A stretch of DNA of 63,434 bases, from NCBI GenBank assembly GCA_913777325.1, contig CAJYSA010000039.1:1-63434 (forward strand). The letters are read 5' to 3'. Under the pieces are notes generated by a model. That model did not search any database and was not told the origin of the DNA. It saw nothing but the letters and a program-made list of their open reading frames with translations. This stretch comes from an uncultured Sphingomonas sp. GTDB lineage: Bacteria; Pseudomonadota; Alphaproteobacteria; Sphingomonadales; Sphingomonadaceae. A program made the translations under genes and the position numbers. How positions within the stretch are numbered: position 1 is the stretch's first letter; the number at the start of each line of letters is the position of its first letter. Positions 29,431 through 38,375 of this stretch are shown piece by piece.

Positions 29431-31100
29431 CGTCCCTGCGCGCGCCAGCGCTGCACGGTGCGCGCGATCATCGCGTCCTCGCCGCCGCTGTCGCGCCACA
29501 GCTCGGAGAAGACCGGATCGTCCGACGCCGGGCGCCGCTCCTCCTCCAGCGTGTCGAACGCGACGCGGATCGGGATCGCGACGCCCTCGCCGCACATGAT
29601 CGCCTCGCGGTTGCGCAGCGCGGGCAGCGCATCGAGGAAACCGCGTGCGCCCTCGGGCATCGCCGCGCGCACGAACGCCTGGTCGCGATCGTTGTTGAGC
29701 CGCATCGAGATGATCGTGCCGCATTGCGACAGCACGCCTTCGGACAGGTCCGACGGTCGCTGCGTGACAAGGCCCAGCGCGACGCCGTATTTGCGCCCCT
29801 CCTTGGCGATCTGGCCCAGGATCCGCGCCACCGATCCGCGCGCGCTGGGATCGGCGGGGACGTAGCGGTGCGCTTCCTCGCAGACCAGCAGGATCGGGCG
29901 CTGCGGCTCCCCGCGCGACCAGATCGCGAAGTCGAACACCATCCGGCTCAGCACCGCGACGACCACTGCGGTGATCTCGCTCGGCACCCCCGACACGTCG
30001 ATGATCGAGATCGGCTTGCCCTCGCCGGGCAGGCGGAAGATCCGCTGGACGAACGCCGCCATCGTATCGCCGACCAGCATGCCCGAGAACATGAAGCCGA
30101 AGCGCGGATCGCCACGCACCTCCTCGATCTTGCTCTTCAGCCGCAGGTAGGGCGAGGTGTCGCCGGCGCGATCCATCTTGCCCATTTCCTGTTGCAGGAT
30201 CTGCATCAGGTCGCTCAGCAGGTACGGGATCGGCGCGTCGACGGTCAGCTTGGCGATCTCCTGTCCGGCGCGGCTCTTGGCCTTGGCGGCGAGCAGGCAT
30301 TTGGCGAGGATGTCGGCATCCACCTGCCGCGACGCGCCGGACGAGGTGACGAACACCTCGCAATGCTCGTCGAAGTTCATCAGCCAGTACGGCATCTGCA
30401 GATTGGAGACGTCGAACAACGCGCCGGTCGCCCCGAACGCGGCGCCATATTCGCCGTGCGGATCGATCATCACGATATGCCCCTGCGGCGCCAGCGCGCA
30501 GATGCGGTGGAGGATCAGCGCGGTCGCGGTGGACTTGCCGGTGCCGGTCGAGCCGAGCAGCGCGAAATGCTTGCCCAGCATCGCATCGACATACAGCGCG
30601 GCGCGCACGTCGCGCGTCGGGTGCACGGTGCCCACCTCGATCGCGGCGCGCCCGGTCGCGGCATAGATCTCCTTCAGCTCCGCGGCGGTCACCGCGAACA
30701 CCCCGGCGCCCGGCGTCGGATAGGCGGTCACGCCGCGGCGGAAGCGTTGCATCTGCCCGCTCGCGCGCTCCTCCTCGCCCTCGCCCAGGAAATCGACCTC
30801 GGCGATGATCGTATCGAGCGTGCCGCCCGCCAGGCGCAGCGCGCGGATCGTCGCGATCAGCCACTTGTCCCCGGCGCGCACCTTCACCTGCCCGCCGATC
30901 TGCCCCGCCATCGCCAGCGCCGCGTCGGCGCGGCCATCCAGCGCGGCGATCGCCGCACGGTCGAACAATACCTCGCCCTGCCCGCCTGCGATCTGCTGGA
31001 CATGGCCGATCGCGGCCACCGGATCGCGCGAGGGGGCGCCGTGGGAAAAGGCCGCCGCGATCGCGGCATCGAAGGCGTGCGAACCAGAGAAATCGTTCAT
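29427..31100 (-). CDS. HerA-like (DUF87) ATPase
   Basis: A 557-residue hexameric P-loop ATPase of the HerA/FtsK superfamily. An N-terminal HAS-barrel-like region of about 150 residues precedes Walker A LLGSTGTGKSTATALIL, then VMIDPHGEYGAAF. Walker B PILLVCEEAHRYVP lies near residue 385, followed by an ILGQIAKEGRKYGVALGLVTQRPSDL sensor/Arg-finger block. In archaea HerA works with NurA in DNA end processing, but this bacterial type has no assigned role; no NurA-like gene is adjacent. GC is native, unlike the SIR2 gene about 5 kb away. Confidence 0.9.
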   Translation of the reverse strand: MNDFSGSHAFDAAIAAAFSHGAPSRDPVAAIGHVQQIAGGQGEVLFDRAAIAALDGRADAALAMAGQIGGQVKVRAGDKWLIATIRALRLAGGTLDTIIAEVDFLGEGEEERASGQMQRFRRGVTAYPTPGAGVFAVTAAELKEIYAATGRAAIEVGTVHPTRDVRAALYVDAMLGKHFALLGSTGTGKSTATALILHRICALAPQGHIVMIDPHGEYGAAFGATGALFDVSNLQMPYWLMNFDEHCEVFVTSSGASRQVDADILAKCLLAAKAKSRAGQEIAKLTVDAPIPYLLSDLMQILQQEMGKMDRAGDTSPYLRLKSKIEEVRGDPRFGFMFSGMLVGDTMAAFVQRIFRLPGEGKPISIIDVSGVPSEITAVVVAVLSRMVFDFAIWSRGEPQRPILLVCEEAHRYVPADPSARGSVARILGQIAKEGRKYGVALGLVTQRPSDLSEGVLSQCGTIISMRLNNDRDQAFVRAAMPEGARGFLDALPALRNREAIMCGEGVAIPIRVAFDTLEEERRPASDDPVFSELWRDSGGEDAMIARTVQRWRAQGR

Positions 31101-31145
31101 GACGTATGGGGATAGCGCCCCGATCGTAAAGATCGCGTGGACGGC

Positions 31146-31901
31146 TCAGCGCCGCGCGAACCGCCCCGCGCCCCAGCCGAGCGCCACCGACAACAGCACC
31201 GCCGCGCCGCCATACAGCCACTCGTGCCGGTCGGCGGCCTGCGCGACGAAGCGTTCGAACCCCTTCTTGCGGATATCGATGTCCCGCACCGCCACCGCCA
31301 GCACGCGCCCGTCGCGGATCAGGAAGGTCTCGGCGGTGAACCGCCCCACCGGCACCCGCGCCGGGATCGACACGCGGGCGCGGTACAGCACGCCATCGGT
31401 GATCTCCACCGCGTTCGGTGCCTCGTAGAACAGCCCGTTGCGCTTGCGCTGCTCGACCAGCCCGCGCGTGAAGCGATCCTGCACGTCGGATGGCGCCGCC
31501 GACGCGGGCGACAATTGCAGGCTGTCCAGCCCCAGTTCGTAGATCGCGCGGGTCCGCGCATCCACCAGCCGCGCCAGCGGGCGCGACGCGGCGACCGCAT
31601 AGAAGGACGGGGCCGATCGATAGCGCAGCCGTCCCGCGTTCACCCAGATCCCGGCCACCTTCTCCTTCTCGCGGATCACGATCGATTGCGTCGGGCCTTT
31701 CACCACCACGACGACGTCGGTGCGCTTGTCGCCGACCGGCAGCCGCCCGCCGGGATAGATGATCGCACCGAACAGCAGCAGCTCGGCGCCCGAGAAGCTA
31801 TAGGCGATGTCGATCTGCCGCTGCGATACGTCGGGCACCAGCAGCGGCTTGGCCTGCGCCATCAGCAGCGGCGCGGCGGCCAGGAGCAGCGTCGCCCTCA
31901 C
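31146..31901 (-). CDS. TIGR02186 family membrane protein (TSUP partner)
   Basis: The protein is 251 residues from a GTG at 31901 that overlaps the TSUP stop by four bases. A signal peptide (RATLLLAAAPLLMAQA) leads to a beta-rich periplasmic region with IAYSFSGAELLLFGAI, VVVVVKGPTQSIVIREK and GIWVN. One C-terminal helix (EWLYGGAAVLLSVALGWGAGRFARR) anchors it. This family is found almost only beside TauE/SafE-type permeases in alphaproteobacteria and is thought to assist them; the exact role is not known. Confidence 0.85.
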   Translation of the reverse strand: MRATLLLAAAPLLMAQAKPLLVPDVSQRQIDIAYSFSGAELLLFGAIIYPGGRLPVGDKRTDVVVVVKGPTQSIVIREKEKVAGIWVNAGRLRYRSAPSFYAVAASRPLARLVDARTRAIYELGLDSLQLSPASAAPSDVQDRFTRGLVEQRKRNGLFYEAPNAVEITDGVLYRARVSIPARVPVGRFTAETFLIRDGRVLAVAVRDIDIRKKGFERFVAQAADRHEWLYGGAAVLLSVALGWGAGRFARR

Positions 31902-32812
31902 GACAGTTCGACCGTGTAGATCTCGTCGGGCCGCCATCCCAGCCCCAGCGCGATCCGCCCCGCGACCAACAGCACCATCACCGCCAGCGCGAGCCGCAGA
32001 TATTCGGGTCTGGCGCGCGCCGCGAACCGCGCGCCCACCTGTGCGCCGACCACCGATCCGATCAGCAGCAGCCCGGCCAGCACGATATCGACCGCCTTGG
32101 TGGTGGTGGCGTGGACCAGCGTCGCGGCGGCGGTGACGAACAGGATCTGGAACAGGCTGGTGCCCACCACCACCGCCGTCGACATGCCCAGCAGGTAGAT
32201 CATGGCGGGCACCAGCACGAAGCCGCCGCCCACCCCCAGCAGGATCGTCAGGATGCCCGTGAAGAACCCGAGCAACAGCGGCGCGAGCGGCGAGATGTAC
32301 AGGCCGGAGGCGTAGAAGCGCGTCCGGAACGGCAGGCTGGCGACCAGCGGATGGTGCCGCCGGCGCCGCGCCGGCGCGCTGCGGCGGCCCTTGGCGATCA
32401 GGATCGCCTCCACCGCTTCCTTGAGCATCAGCAGCCCGATCGATCCGAGCAGCAGCACGTAGGTGATCGCGATCGTCGTATCGATCTGCCCCCATTGCTG
32501 GAGCAGCCGGAACAGCCAGGCGCCGAACAGCGAGCCGAGCACGCCGCCGATCACCAGCACCACCCCCATCCGCGTATCGACGCCACCCCGGCGGAAATGC
32601 GCGAACACCCCCGATACGCTCGCCCCGGTCACCTGGCTGGCGGCGCTGGCGGCGGCGACCGTCGGGGGAATGCCATAGACGATCAGCAACGGCGTGGTCA
32701 GGAATCCGCCGCCGACCCCGAACATCCCCGACAGCAGTCCGACGCCCGCGCCCAGCGCGATCATCACCAGCGCGTTCACCGACAGGTTCGCGATCGGCAG
32801 ATAGATGTCCAT
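31898..32812 (-). CDS. TauE/SafE (TSUP) family sulfite/anion exporter
   Basis: An integral membrane protein of 304 residues. I prefer the ATG at 32812 (MDIYLPIANLSVNALVMI) to a TTG seven codons upstream. It has about eight hydrophobic helices with the two repeat signatures GLLSGMFGVGGGFLTTPLLI and GILTILLGVGGGFVLVPAMI. The family moves sulfite, sulfoacetate or other sulfur anions. The downstream TIGR02186 gene is translationally coupled. A positively charged loop (RRSAPARRRRHH) lies mid-protein on the cytoplasmic side. Confidence 0.9.
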   Translation of the reverse strand: MDIYLPIANLSVNALVMIALGAGVGLLSGMFGVGGGFLTTPLLIVYGIPPTVAAASAASQVTGASVSGVFAHFRRGGVDTRMGVVLVIGGVLGSLFGAWLFRLLQQWGQIDTTIAITYVLLLGSIGLLMLKEAVEAILIAKGRRSAPARRRRHHPLVASLPFRTRFYASGLYISPLAPLLLGFFTGILTILLGVGGGFVLVPAMIYLLGMSTAVVVGTSLFQILFVTAAATLVHATTTKAVDIVLAGLLLIGSVVGAQVGARFAARARPEYLRLALAVMVLLVAGRIALGLGWRPDEIYTVELS

Positions 32813-32851
32813 GCGGCTCGAACCGCTACTCAATTCGCGGGCGCGATGCCA

Positions 32852-33892
32852 TCAATAGTCGGCACCGATCGACAGCGCCGGTCCCGATCCCGGTCGCGCC
32901 TGCCCCATGACCCGCTCCCGCCACGCCAGCGCGACGCGGACGCGGGGCCCGTCGTCGCCGATCGGCAATTCCATCGTCGCGGCCGGGCCGACATCCAGCC
33001 GCGCCGCGCCACGCTGCGCGGCCCCCCATGCGCCCAGCCCCAGCGACAGCATGGCGCCGCGCTCGCTTTCCGCCACCGGGCGCACGAGCTGCACCGCCCC
33101 ATCGGCATAACCGTCCAGCCGATCGCGCGCGATCGCCCCGGCCTGCGCATAGCCGTCCAGCCGGAAACCGACGGGAAGCGCCACGTCGGCGATCCCGCCG
33201 ACCAGCCCCAGCGTCGTTCCGCCTCGCACGCCGGCAAGGCCGATCCGCCGCTCCGCGACGATGCGGATCGGCAGCGCGGTGGGGCGCCACTCGATACCGA
33301 CACCCGCCTCCTGCGCGCGCGTTCCCAGCCCCGCCGCCATCCGCGCCACCAGCGCGACGGTTCCCCGCGTATCGAGCGTGCGCGCCACCCGCACACCCAT
33401 CTGCCCGCCGCCCAGTTGCGGGGTCGCGATGCCACCGCCCGGCCCGGCGCCGCGCACGATCGTCCACCCGCTCGCCGACCAGCGTCTGGGTTGGCGCGGC
33501 GGCGGATCGGGCGTGCCGTAGCGGATCATGCCGAGCAGCCCGATGACATAGGCCGGCGTCCGCTCGACCGGCGCGTGTGCCGTTGCCGGCGGCACCGGAT
33601 CGGGAGACGGCGGCGCGACGATCGGCGGATGCACGGTCGAGGGCGCCTTGGATCGCGCCAGCCAGGTGGTCACCGACAGCGGTGCACGATCGCGGGGCGG
33701 GATCGCCGCAAGCTGCGGCGGATGTGCGATCGTCTGGGCCTCGGGCGTCTCGACCCGCGCGACGATCCGCCGCGCGACGGCGCGTAACGCGGGTGGCAGC
33801 GGCGGTTCGGGCCACAATTGCCAGGTCCGTATTCCCGCCCAAACGCCCAGCACCGCGATCAGGAACCGCAGTGGGCGCCCGCTGCGCGTCAT
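32852..33892 (-). CDS. NfrA C-terminal-like outer membrane protein
   Basis: This 346-residue protein starts with a hydrophobic helix (LRFLIAVLGVWAGIRTW), a Pro-rich spacer of about 80 residues, then a region similar to the beta-barrel end of NfrA: RWSASGWTIVRG, QLGGGQMGVRVARTL, VALVARMAAGLGTRAQEAGVGIEWRP and LPIRIVAERR. It overlaps the glycosyltransferase gene by four bases, as expected for an NfrB-NfrA pair. E. coli NfrA has a long TPR domain that is missing here. The family call is moderate; an unnamed polysaccharide export factor is the alternative. Confidence 0.6.
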   Translation of the reverse strand: MTRSGRPLRFLIAVLGVWAGIRTWQLWPEPPLPPALRAVARRIVARVETPEAQTIAHPPQLAAIPPRDRAPLSVTTWLARSKAPSTVHPPIVAPPSPDPVPPATAHAPVERTPAYVIGLLGMIRYGTPDPPPRQPRRWSASGWTIVRGAGPGGGIATPQLGGGQMGVRVARTLDTRGTVALVARMAAGLGTRAQEAGVGIEWRPTALPIRIVAERRIGLAGVRGGTTLGLVGGIADVALPVGFRLDGYAQAGAIARDRLDGYADGAVQLVRPVAESERGAMLSLGLGAWGAAQRGAARLDVGPAATMELPIGDDGPRVRVALAWRERVMGQARPGSGPALSIGADY

Positions 33893-35250
33893 CGCGGATC
33901 GGGCAGGAGGTCGGGAAAGCGGTGCAGCGTCTTGTCCCAGCGCGGCGGCGCGCCGAACAGGATCGCGACATAACGTACCAGCGCGCGCCGCGCGGCGAGC
34001 ATCGCGATCAGATTGGCGACCAGCGCGCGCGGCACGGACCAGCCTCCCTCGCGCCAGCCATGTTCGGCGGCGGTATGCGCCGCGCGCCCCACCAGTCGCC
34101 AGCCCAGCAGCCCGGCATTGAGCAACAGCAACGCACGCAGCCCGACCCCGGCCGGCGCCGGCATGGTGCCCCGCCACGCATGTGCCAGCGACGACACGCT
34201 CCACCCGACCAGCGCCCCGTACGCCGCGAGCAGCGCCAGCACTGCGAGCAGCGCGCGCCGGTCGCGCATCCGCATCCAATATTCGGCCAGGTGCCGTCGC
34301 TGTCCCCAACCGGTGCGATCCCATCCCGACAGCGCGATTCCGGTCACCCAGCGGGTCTTTTGGCGCACCGAGGCATCTATTCTATCGGGGAAATAGGCAC
34401 GGGTCGCGATGATCGCGCCACCCGCCTGCTCCCGCCAGCGCACGAAGCGTGCCGGCAGGCCCAGCGCGGCGACCCGCAGCCCCAGCTCGTAGTCCTCGGT
34501 CAGGCTCTGCGGCTCGAACGGCGTGCCCCCGCCCGCATCCAGCTGCTCCAGCGCGTCGCGACGGATCGCACACCCCACCCCCGCCAGCGGCAGCGCCGCG
34601 CCCAGCGCGGAGCGCACCACCAGGTCGCGGCGATGCGACTCGGCGAACTCGTCGGCATAATGGCCTGAAACCAATCGCCTGCGCGGTTCGATCAACGGCA
34701 CCACCGGCAACTGCACCAGCGCGGCGTCGCGCAGGTGATCGTCGAACAGCCGCAGCTCGGCGGGATGCACGACATCCTCCGCATCGTGCAGCACCACCGC
34801 GGCCGTCCGGCGTCCCACCGCCTCGTCGTCACGCCGCAGGGCGGCCCATAACTGATTGAGACAATCCGCTTTCGTCGTCGGCCCGGGACGCGGCCCGACC
34901 ACCACCCGCACCCGCGCGTCGGTCGCCGCCACCGCCGACGCGGCAGCGATCGTGCCGGGGTCATTGGGGTAACAGCCGACAAAAATACGATAATCCGGGT
35001 GATCGTAGCGATCGAGCGTCGCGGACAGCATCGCGCCGATCACGCGCTCCTCGTCCCACGCCGGCACGAAGACCGCCAGCGGCAGCGGCGGCGCGGGCGG
35101 CACCGCGTCGCGGACCGGCTCGTCGCTGCGCACGCGCCACCACAAGAGATCCATGAACAGGTCGTCGATCCCGCCGATCAGGATCACCGACGCCGCAAAC
35201 AGCGCCAGCTCCGCGATGACGCGATCGAACCAGACCAGCGCGGTGGTCAT
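33889..35250 (-). CDS. NfrB-like membrane glycosyltransferase, GT2 family
   Basis: This 453-residue protein begins with a helix and the LIGGIDDLFMDLLWW segment typical of NfrB (phage N4 adsorption protein B). A GT2 domain follows: LAVFVPAWDEERVIGAML, VLHDAEDVVHPAEL (metal-binding Asp residues) and EPQSLTEDYELGLR; C-terminal helices complete it. E. coli NfrB is about 745 residues with a cyclic di-GMP-binding MshEN domain, which is absent here. It likely polymerises or exports a surface glycan together with the downstream NfrA-like protein. Confidence 0.8.
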   Translation of the reverse strand: MTTALVWFDRVIAELALFAASVILIGGIDDLFMDLLWWRVRSDEPVRDAVPPAPPLPLAVFVPAWDEERVIGAMLSATLDRYDHPDYRIFVGCYPNDPGTIAAASAVAATDARVRVVVGPRPGPTTKADCLNQLWAALRRDDEAVGRRTAAVVLHDAEDVVHPAELRLFDDHLRDAALVQLPVVPLIEPRRRLVSGHYADEFAESHRRDLVVRSALGAALPLAGVGCAIRRDALEQLDAGGGTPFEPQSLTEDYELGLRVAALGLPARFVRWREQAGGAIIATRAYFPDRIDASVRQKTRWVTGIALSGWDRTGWGQRRHLAEYWMRMRDRRALLAVLALLAAYGALVGWSVSSLAHAWRGTMPAPAGVGLRALLLLNAGLLGWRLVGRAAHTAAEHGWREGGWSVPRALVANLIAMLAARRALVRYVAILFGAPPRWDKTLHRFPDLLPDPR

Positions 35251-35423
35251 GCCCCGTTGCCGTTCATGCTATTGCCCCCTGCCGTATCCATGGCGAAACT
35301 GTGGCAGAATAGCAACGGCGGCAACAAACATCCGCATCGCCACGAACCGAAAACGGTCACCGGGCGTTCCCGGCGCGGTCCCTTTTTCCCCTTTCGGGAC
35401 CGGTGCCGACCCAAGCCGGTACT

Positions 35424-35455
35424 GGCCGCGCCGCCGCGTTACGGGCGGCGCGGCC
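35424..35455 (-). terminator. 12-bp perfect hairpin between bamE-type gene and nfrB-like gene
   Basis: GGCCGCGCCGCC and GGCGGCGCGGCC pair perfectly around GCGTTACG, about 70 bases past the BamE stop. No T-run follows on either strand. The rest of this 272-base gap should also hold the promoter of the nfrB-like gene; no clear -35/-10 pair is seen. Confidence 0.55.
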
Positions 35456-35522
35456 TAAACCGTCGAAGGATGAAAGCCGCTTCGCCCCGTGCGCGGATAC
35501 CGGCGCCGCGAAAACGAAGGGG

Positions 35523-35990
35523 TTACTGGCCGTTGCGCCCGGTCGGCCCCGCGCCACCCGGCGCGCCGGCCGCGCCCACCGCGCCGATGTTGCCGAACAG
35601 ATCTTGGAAGAAGCCGCGCTCGCGACCCAGCGTCGGCGTCGTCTTGCCGTACGGCGACAGGCTGACGACCTGGTCAACCCCCGACTTGCGGATCGCGCTG
35701 ACGTTGCCCGCCTGGTCGAAGCTGATCTGTAGCGTCAGCTGCTCCTTCGGGCGCGGTGCGTTGAAGGCATAGTTGCGGCTGTCGCGCGCGATATAATACC
35801 AGTCACCCTGGTTGAACTGCGCCGCGAAACTGGGCGTGCCGAGCGTGGCGAGCACCGACTGGCGATTGTCGACCCCGGGCTGGATCGCGTTCACCAGATC
35901 GGCATCGACGATATAGCCCTGATGCGAGCGGAGGGGAGCACAGCCCGCGGCAAGCACGCCGGCCAGGGCGAAAACGATCAGCGGGCGCAT
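35523..35990 (-). CDS. bamE: BamE/SmpA family outer membrane assembly lipoprotein
   Basis: This 155-residue lipoprotein has the signal and lipobox MRPLIVFALAGVLAAGC, then the BamE fold: HQGYIVDADLVNAIQPGVDNRQSVLATLGTPSF and DWYYIARDSRNYAF. GGAG lies five bases before the ATG at 35990, so I start there. BamE is a small partner of BamA in inserting outer membrane beta-barrel proteins. The C-terminus extends about 40 residues past the fold with a Gly/Ala-rich end (GAAGAPGGAGPTGRNGQ), longer than in E. coli. It is divergent from the chaperone gene. Confidence 0.9.
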   Translation of the reverse strand: MRPLIVFALAGVLAAGCAPLRSHQGYIVDADLVNAIQPGVDNRQSVLATLGTPSFAAQFNQGDWYYIARDSRNYAFNAPRPKEQLTLQISFDQAGNVSAIRKSGVDQVVSLSPYGKTTPTLGRERGFFQDLFGNIGAVGAAGAPGGAGPTGRNGQ

Positions 35991-36103
35991 CTTTACTCCG
36001 GTCACAGGCACGCGTGGACTTTGCGGCCCCCCGCCTCAATATGCCCACAGGCGAGGCGAGACAAGCGTGCCGCATCACGAAGCGAATCGAAGGGACGGCT
36101 GGG

Positions 36104-36613
36104 TTGGGTTGGTTGACGAAGCTTTTGGGGCGGCGCGACCGCAATGCCGCGCTGCCACTATACGATGCGGTGGTCGCCCGCGCGCGCCTGCCGCACTGGT
36201 ATCTGGATGGCGCGGTGCCGGACACGCTGGACGGGCGATTCGACATGGTCGCGGCAGTGCTGGCAATGGTGCTGTTGCGGCTGGAGGACGATCCGCAGGG
36301 CGCGGCCCCCGTCGCGCAACTCACCGAGCGGTTTGTCGATGACATGGATGCGCAGGTGCGCCAGATCGGCTTCGGCGACATGGTCGTCGGCAAACATGTC
36401 GGGCGGATGATGGGGATGCTCGGGGGTCGGCTGGGCGCCTATCGCGAGGGACTGGCGGGAGGCGACCTGGACGGGGCGCTTGTTCGCAACCTGTATCGCG
36501 GCGCTGCGCCCGACGATGCCGCGCTATCGCATGTGCGCGACGGGCTGGTCGCGCTGCGGCGCGCACTCGATACAATGTCGGTGCCGCAACTGATGGAAGG
36601 ACGGATCCCATGA
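36104..36613 (+). CDS. Ubiquinol-cytochrome c chaperone family protein
   Basis: This protein of about 169 residues matches the CBP3/UQCC1-like family that assists assembly of the cytochrome bc1 complex: opening LTKLLGRRDRNAALPLYDAVV, then HWYLDGAVPDTLDGRFDM, VDDMDAQVRQIGFGDMVVGKHVGRMMGMLGGRLGAY and NLYRG. I prefer the TTG at 36104, preceded by AAGGGAC, because relatives begin just before LTKLLG; an ATG at 36041 lacks a ribosome site. It overlaps the DUF177 gene by four bases, a pairing seen across alphaproteobacteria. Confidence 0.82.
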   Translation: MGWLTKLLGRRDRNAALPLYDAVVARARLPHWYLDGAVPDTLDGRFDMVAAVLAMVLLRLEDDPQGAAPVAQLTERFVDDMDAQVRQIGFGDMVVGKHVGRMMGMLGGRLGAYREGLAGGDLDGALVRNLYRGAAPDDAALSHVRDGLVALRRALDTMSVPQLMEGRIP

Positions 36614-37131
36614 CCGAATTCTCACGGGTCGAGCGGCTCGACACGATCGGCGAAGAGGAGCGCACCGTCACGGTCACCGCCAGCGAGGTGGAACGCGCGG
36701 CGCTGGCCCGGCGCTTCCGGCTGGTGGCGATCGATCGGCTCGACGGGCAGTTCAAGATCCGGCGCGAAGCGGGCGGTATCGCGGCGCGCGGACAGGTGAC
36801 GGCGGCGGTGGTGCAGGCGTGCGCGGTCACCGGCGAGCCGGTGACGCAGGCCGTCGACGAAGCGGTCGCGCTGCGCTTCGTCGAACCAACAGCGTGCGGC
36901 GAGGAGGAGATCGAACTCGCCGGCGACGCGCTCGACACGATCGAGATCGAAGGCGGCGGAATCGACCTTGGTGAGGCCGCCGCTGAAACGATGGCGCTCG
37001 CGCTCGACCCGTTCCCCCGCAGCCCCGGCGCAGCGTCGATGCTTCGCGACGCGGGGGTGCTGAGCGAGGAGGAGGCCGGGGCGTTCGGCGCCTTGGCCGG
37101 GCTCAAGGCGCGGCTGGAGGGGAAAGCCTGA
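36610..37131 (+). CDS. DUF177 (YceD) family protein
   Basis: A 173-residue acidic protein with the DUF177 pattern: a central QACAVTGEPVTQAVDEAVALRF and the highly conserved ETMALALDPFPRSPGA near the C-terminus. In many bacteria this gene lies before rpmF and is linked to 23S rRNA metabolism; rpmF is not next to it here. It starts by ATGA overlap with the chaperone gene. Soluble, cytoplasmic. Confidence 0.9.
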   Translation: MTEFSRVERLDTIGEEERTVTVTASEVERAALARRFRLVAIDRLDGQFKIRREAGGIAARGQVTAAVVQACAVTGEPVTQAVDEAVALRFVEPTACGEEEIELAGDALDTIEIEGGGIDLGEAAAETMALALDPFPRSPGAASMLRDAGVLSEEEAGAFGALAGLKARLEGKA

Positions 37132-37149
37132 ACCCGCCGAGACGAAGCG

Positions 37150-37842
37150 TCAAGCGGCCGGCGGATTGAGCACGTTGATCGCCGCATGGACCCGCGCCTC
37201 CGCCTCGCGCCGGGGCAATCCGGGCGGGATCGGCGCGCCGATGCGGATCGTGACCACCCCCGGTCGCTTGGCGCCCTTCTTGGGCAACAGCCGCCCGCTG
37301 TCGAGCGCGATCGGCACCACGGGCAAGTCGAGCGCCTTGTAAAGCCCCGCGAAGCCCGAACGAAGCGGCGGCGATGCGCCATGCGGCACGCGCGTGCCCT
37401 CGGCATAGACGATCACCGATCGTCCGCTCGCACGAACTGCCGCGCCTTCGCGCATCAGCGCCCGCAATGCTTTTGACGAGGCGTCGCGGTCGACGACCAG
37501 GGCGCCATATTGAACCGCCGCCCAGCCCCACATCGGGATGCGCATCAGCTCGCGCTTCAGCACCATCGCGGGCGACCCCAGAAGCAACTGCAGCTCCAGC
37601 GTCTCGTACATCGCCTCGTGCTTGGCGACGTAGAGGTACTGGCCCGTCGGCACCTCCCCCTCCACCCGCGCGGTGATGCCCAGGATCCAGCGGAGCAGGA
37701 CGCGGTGCATGCGGGACCAGCGATCGGCGTGGGCGATCACCACCCGCTGCCCGAACAGCGCCGCGATCGGCGTCGTCGCCACGATCGGCACCGACAGGAC
37801 ATAGAAGATCGCGCGAAAGACGATCGTGCGCAGCCAGTTCAC
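37150..37842 (-). CDS. plsC: 1-acyl-sn-glycerol-3-phosphate acyltransferase
   Basis: Adds the second acyl chain to lysophosphatidic acid at the inner membrane. The 230-residue protein starts at GTG 37842, overlapping the ydcF-like stop (GTGA). An N-terminal hydrophobic stretch precedes the acyltransferase block AKHEAMYETLEL, an HX4E form of the usual HX4D. Next come VVDRD, VYAEGTRVPHG (EGTR substrate motif) and LPVVPIALDSG. The Glu variant occurs in other alphaproteobacterial PlsC, so it is probably active. It ends the ftsE-ftsX-ydcF-plsC chain. Confidence 0.9.
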   Translation of the reverse strand: MNWLRTIVFRAIFYVLSVPIVATTPIAALFGQRVVIAHADRWSRMHRVLLRWILGITARVEGEVPTGQYLYVAKHEAMYETLELQLLLGSPAMVLKRELMRIPMWGWAAVQYGALVVDRDASSKALRALMREGAAVRASGRSVIVYAEGTRVPHGASPPLRSGFAGLYKALDLPVVPIALDSGRLLPKKGAKRPGVVTIRIGAPIPPGLPRREAEARVHAAINVLNPPAA

Positions 37843-38375
37843 CGAATTTTCTCTCCCCACAGCACCACGCGGCGCAGCAGCAGCTTGTTATATTCGTTGA
37901 ACGCCTGCGCCAGCGTCGGCTGCGCCGGCACCCCGTCGACCAGCACGGTCACCCCGGCCCCCAGCGCCGGCCCAAGCTCGAGCGCGGCGCGACGCGCATG
38001 CCAGTTCGACGTGACGAGCCGGATCGAGCGATAGCCTTTCGTGCGTACCCAAGCGGCGGTTTCCTCCGCGTTGCTGCGTGTGTCGACCGCCTCCGCGCCC
38101 AGGTCGACGCAGCACGCGATCGTCGCCGCGTGACCCGCGACCCGCGCCAGGTCGGCGCGCGTGACGCCCGGCGCGGTCCCCGTCACCAGCATCCGGCGCG
38201 CGCGGCCATGTTCCAGCAGGTCGAGCCCGCGCGCGATCCGCCCCGCCGCCCCGGTCGGCACGACGATCCCGTCGGTGCGAAGCTGCGGGTCGGCGGGCTG
38301 CGGCAACGCCAGCATGAACATGGCGAACCCCAAGGCCCAACAAAGCAGCATCAGGGCGAGCAGCCGCTTGATCAT
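37839..38375 (-). CDS. YdcF family protein (DUF218)
   Basis: The 178-residue protein opens with a membrane anchor (IKRLLALMLLCWALGFAMFML) and has the DUF218 pattern: DGIVVPTGAAGRIARGLDLLEHGRARRMLVTG, EAVDTRSNAEETAAWV and IRLVTSNWHARRAALEL. The fold binds SAM or a sugar nucleotide in some members; the function is unclear, with links to envelope building. It starts four bases inside the ftsX end (ATGA). Frames longer than this start are only antisense to ftsX. Confidence 0.87.
   Translation of the reverse strand: MIKRLLALMLLCWALGFAMFMLALPQPADPQLRTDGIVVPTGAAGRIARGLDLLEHGRARRMLVTGTAPGVTRADLARVAGHAATIACCVDLGAEAVDTRSNAEETAAWVRTKGYRSIRLVTSNWHARRAALELGPALGAGVTVLVDGVPAQPTLAQAFNEYNKLLLRRVVLWGEKIR

Noticed and set aside
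37150-37842. PlsC inactivated by HX4E in place of HX4D
   Set aside because: The HX4E form occurs in alphaproteobacterial PlsC and the EGTR motif is intact, so it is most likely active.
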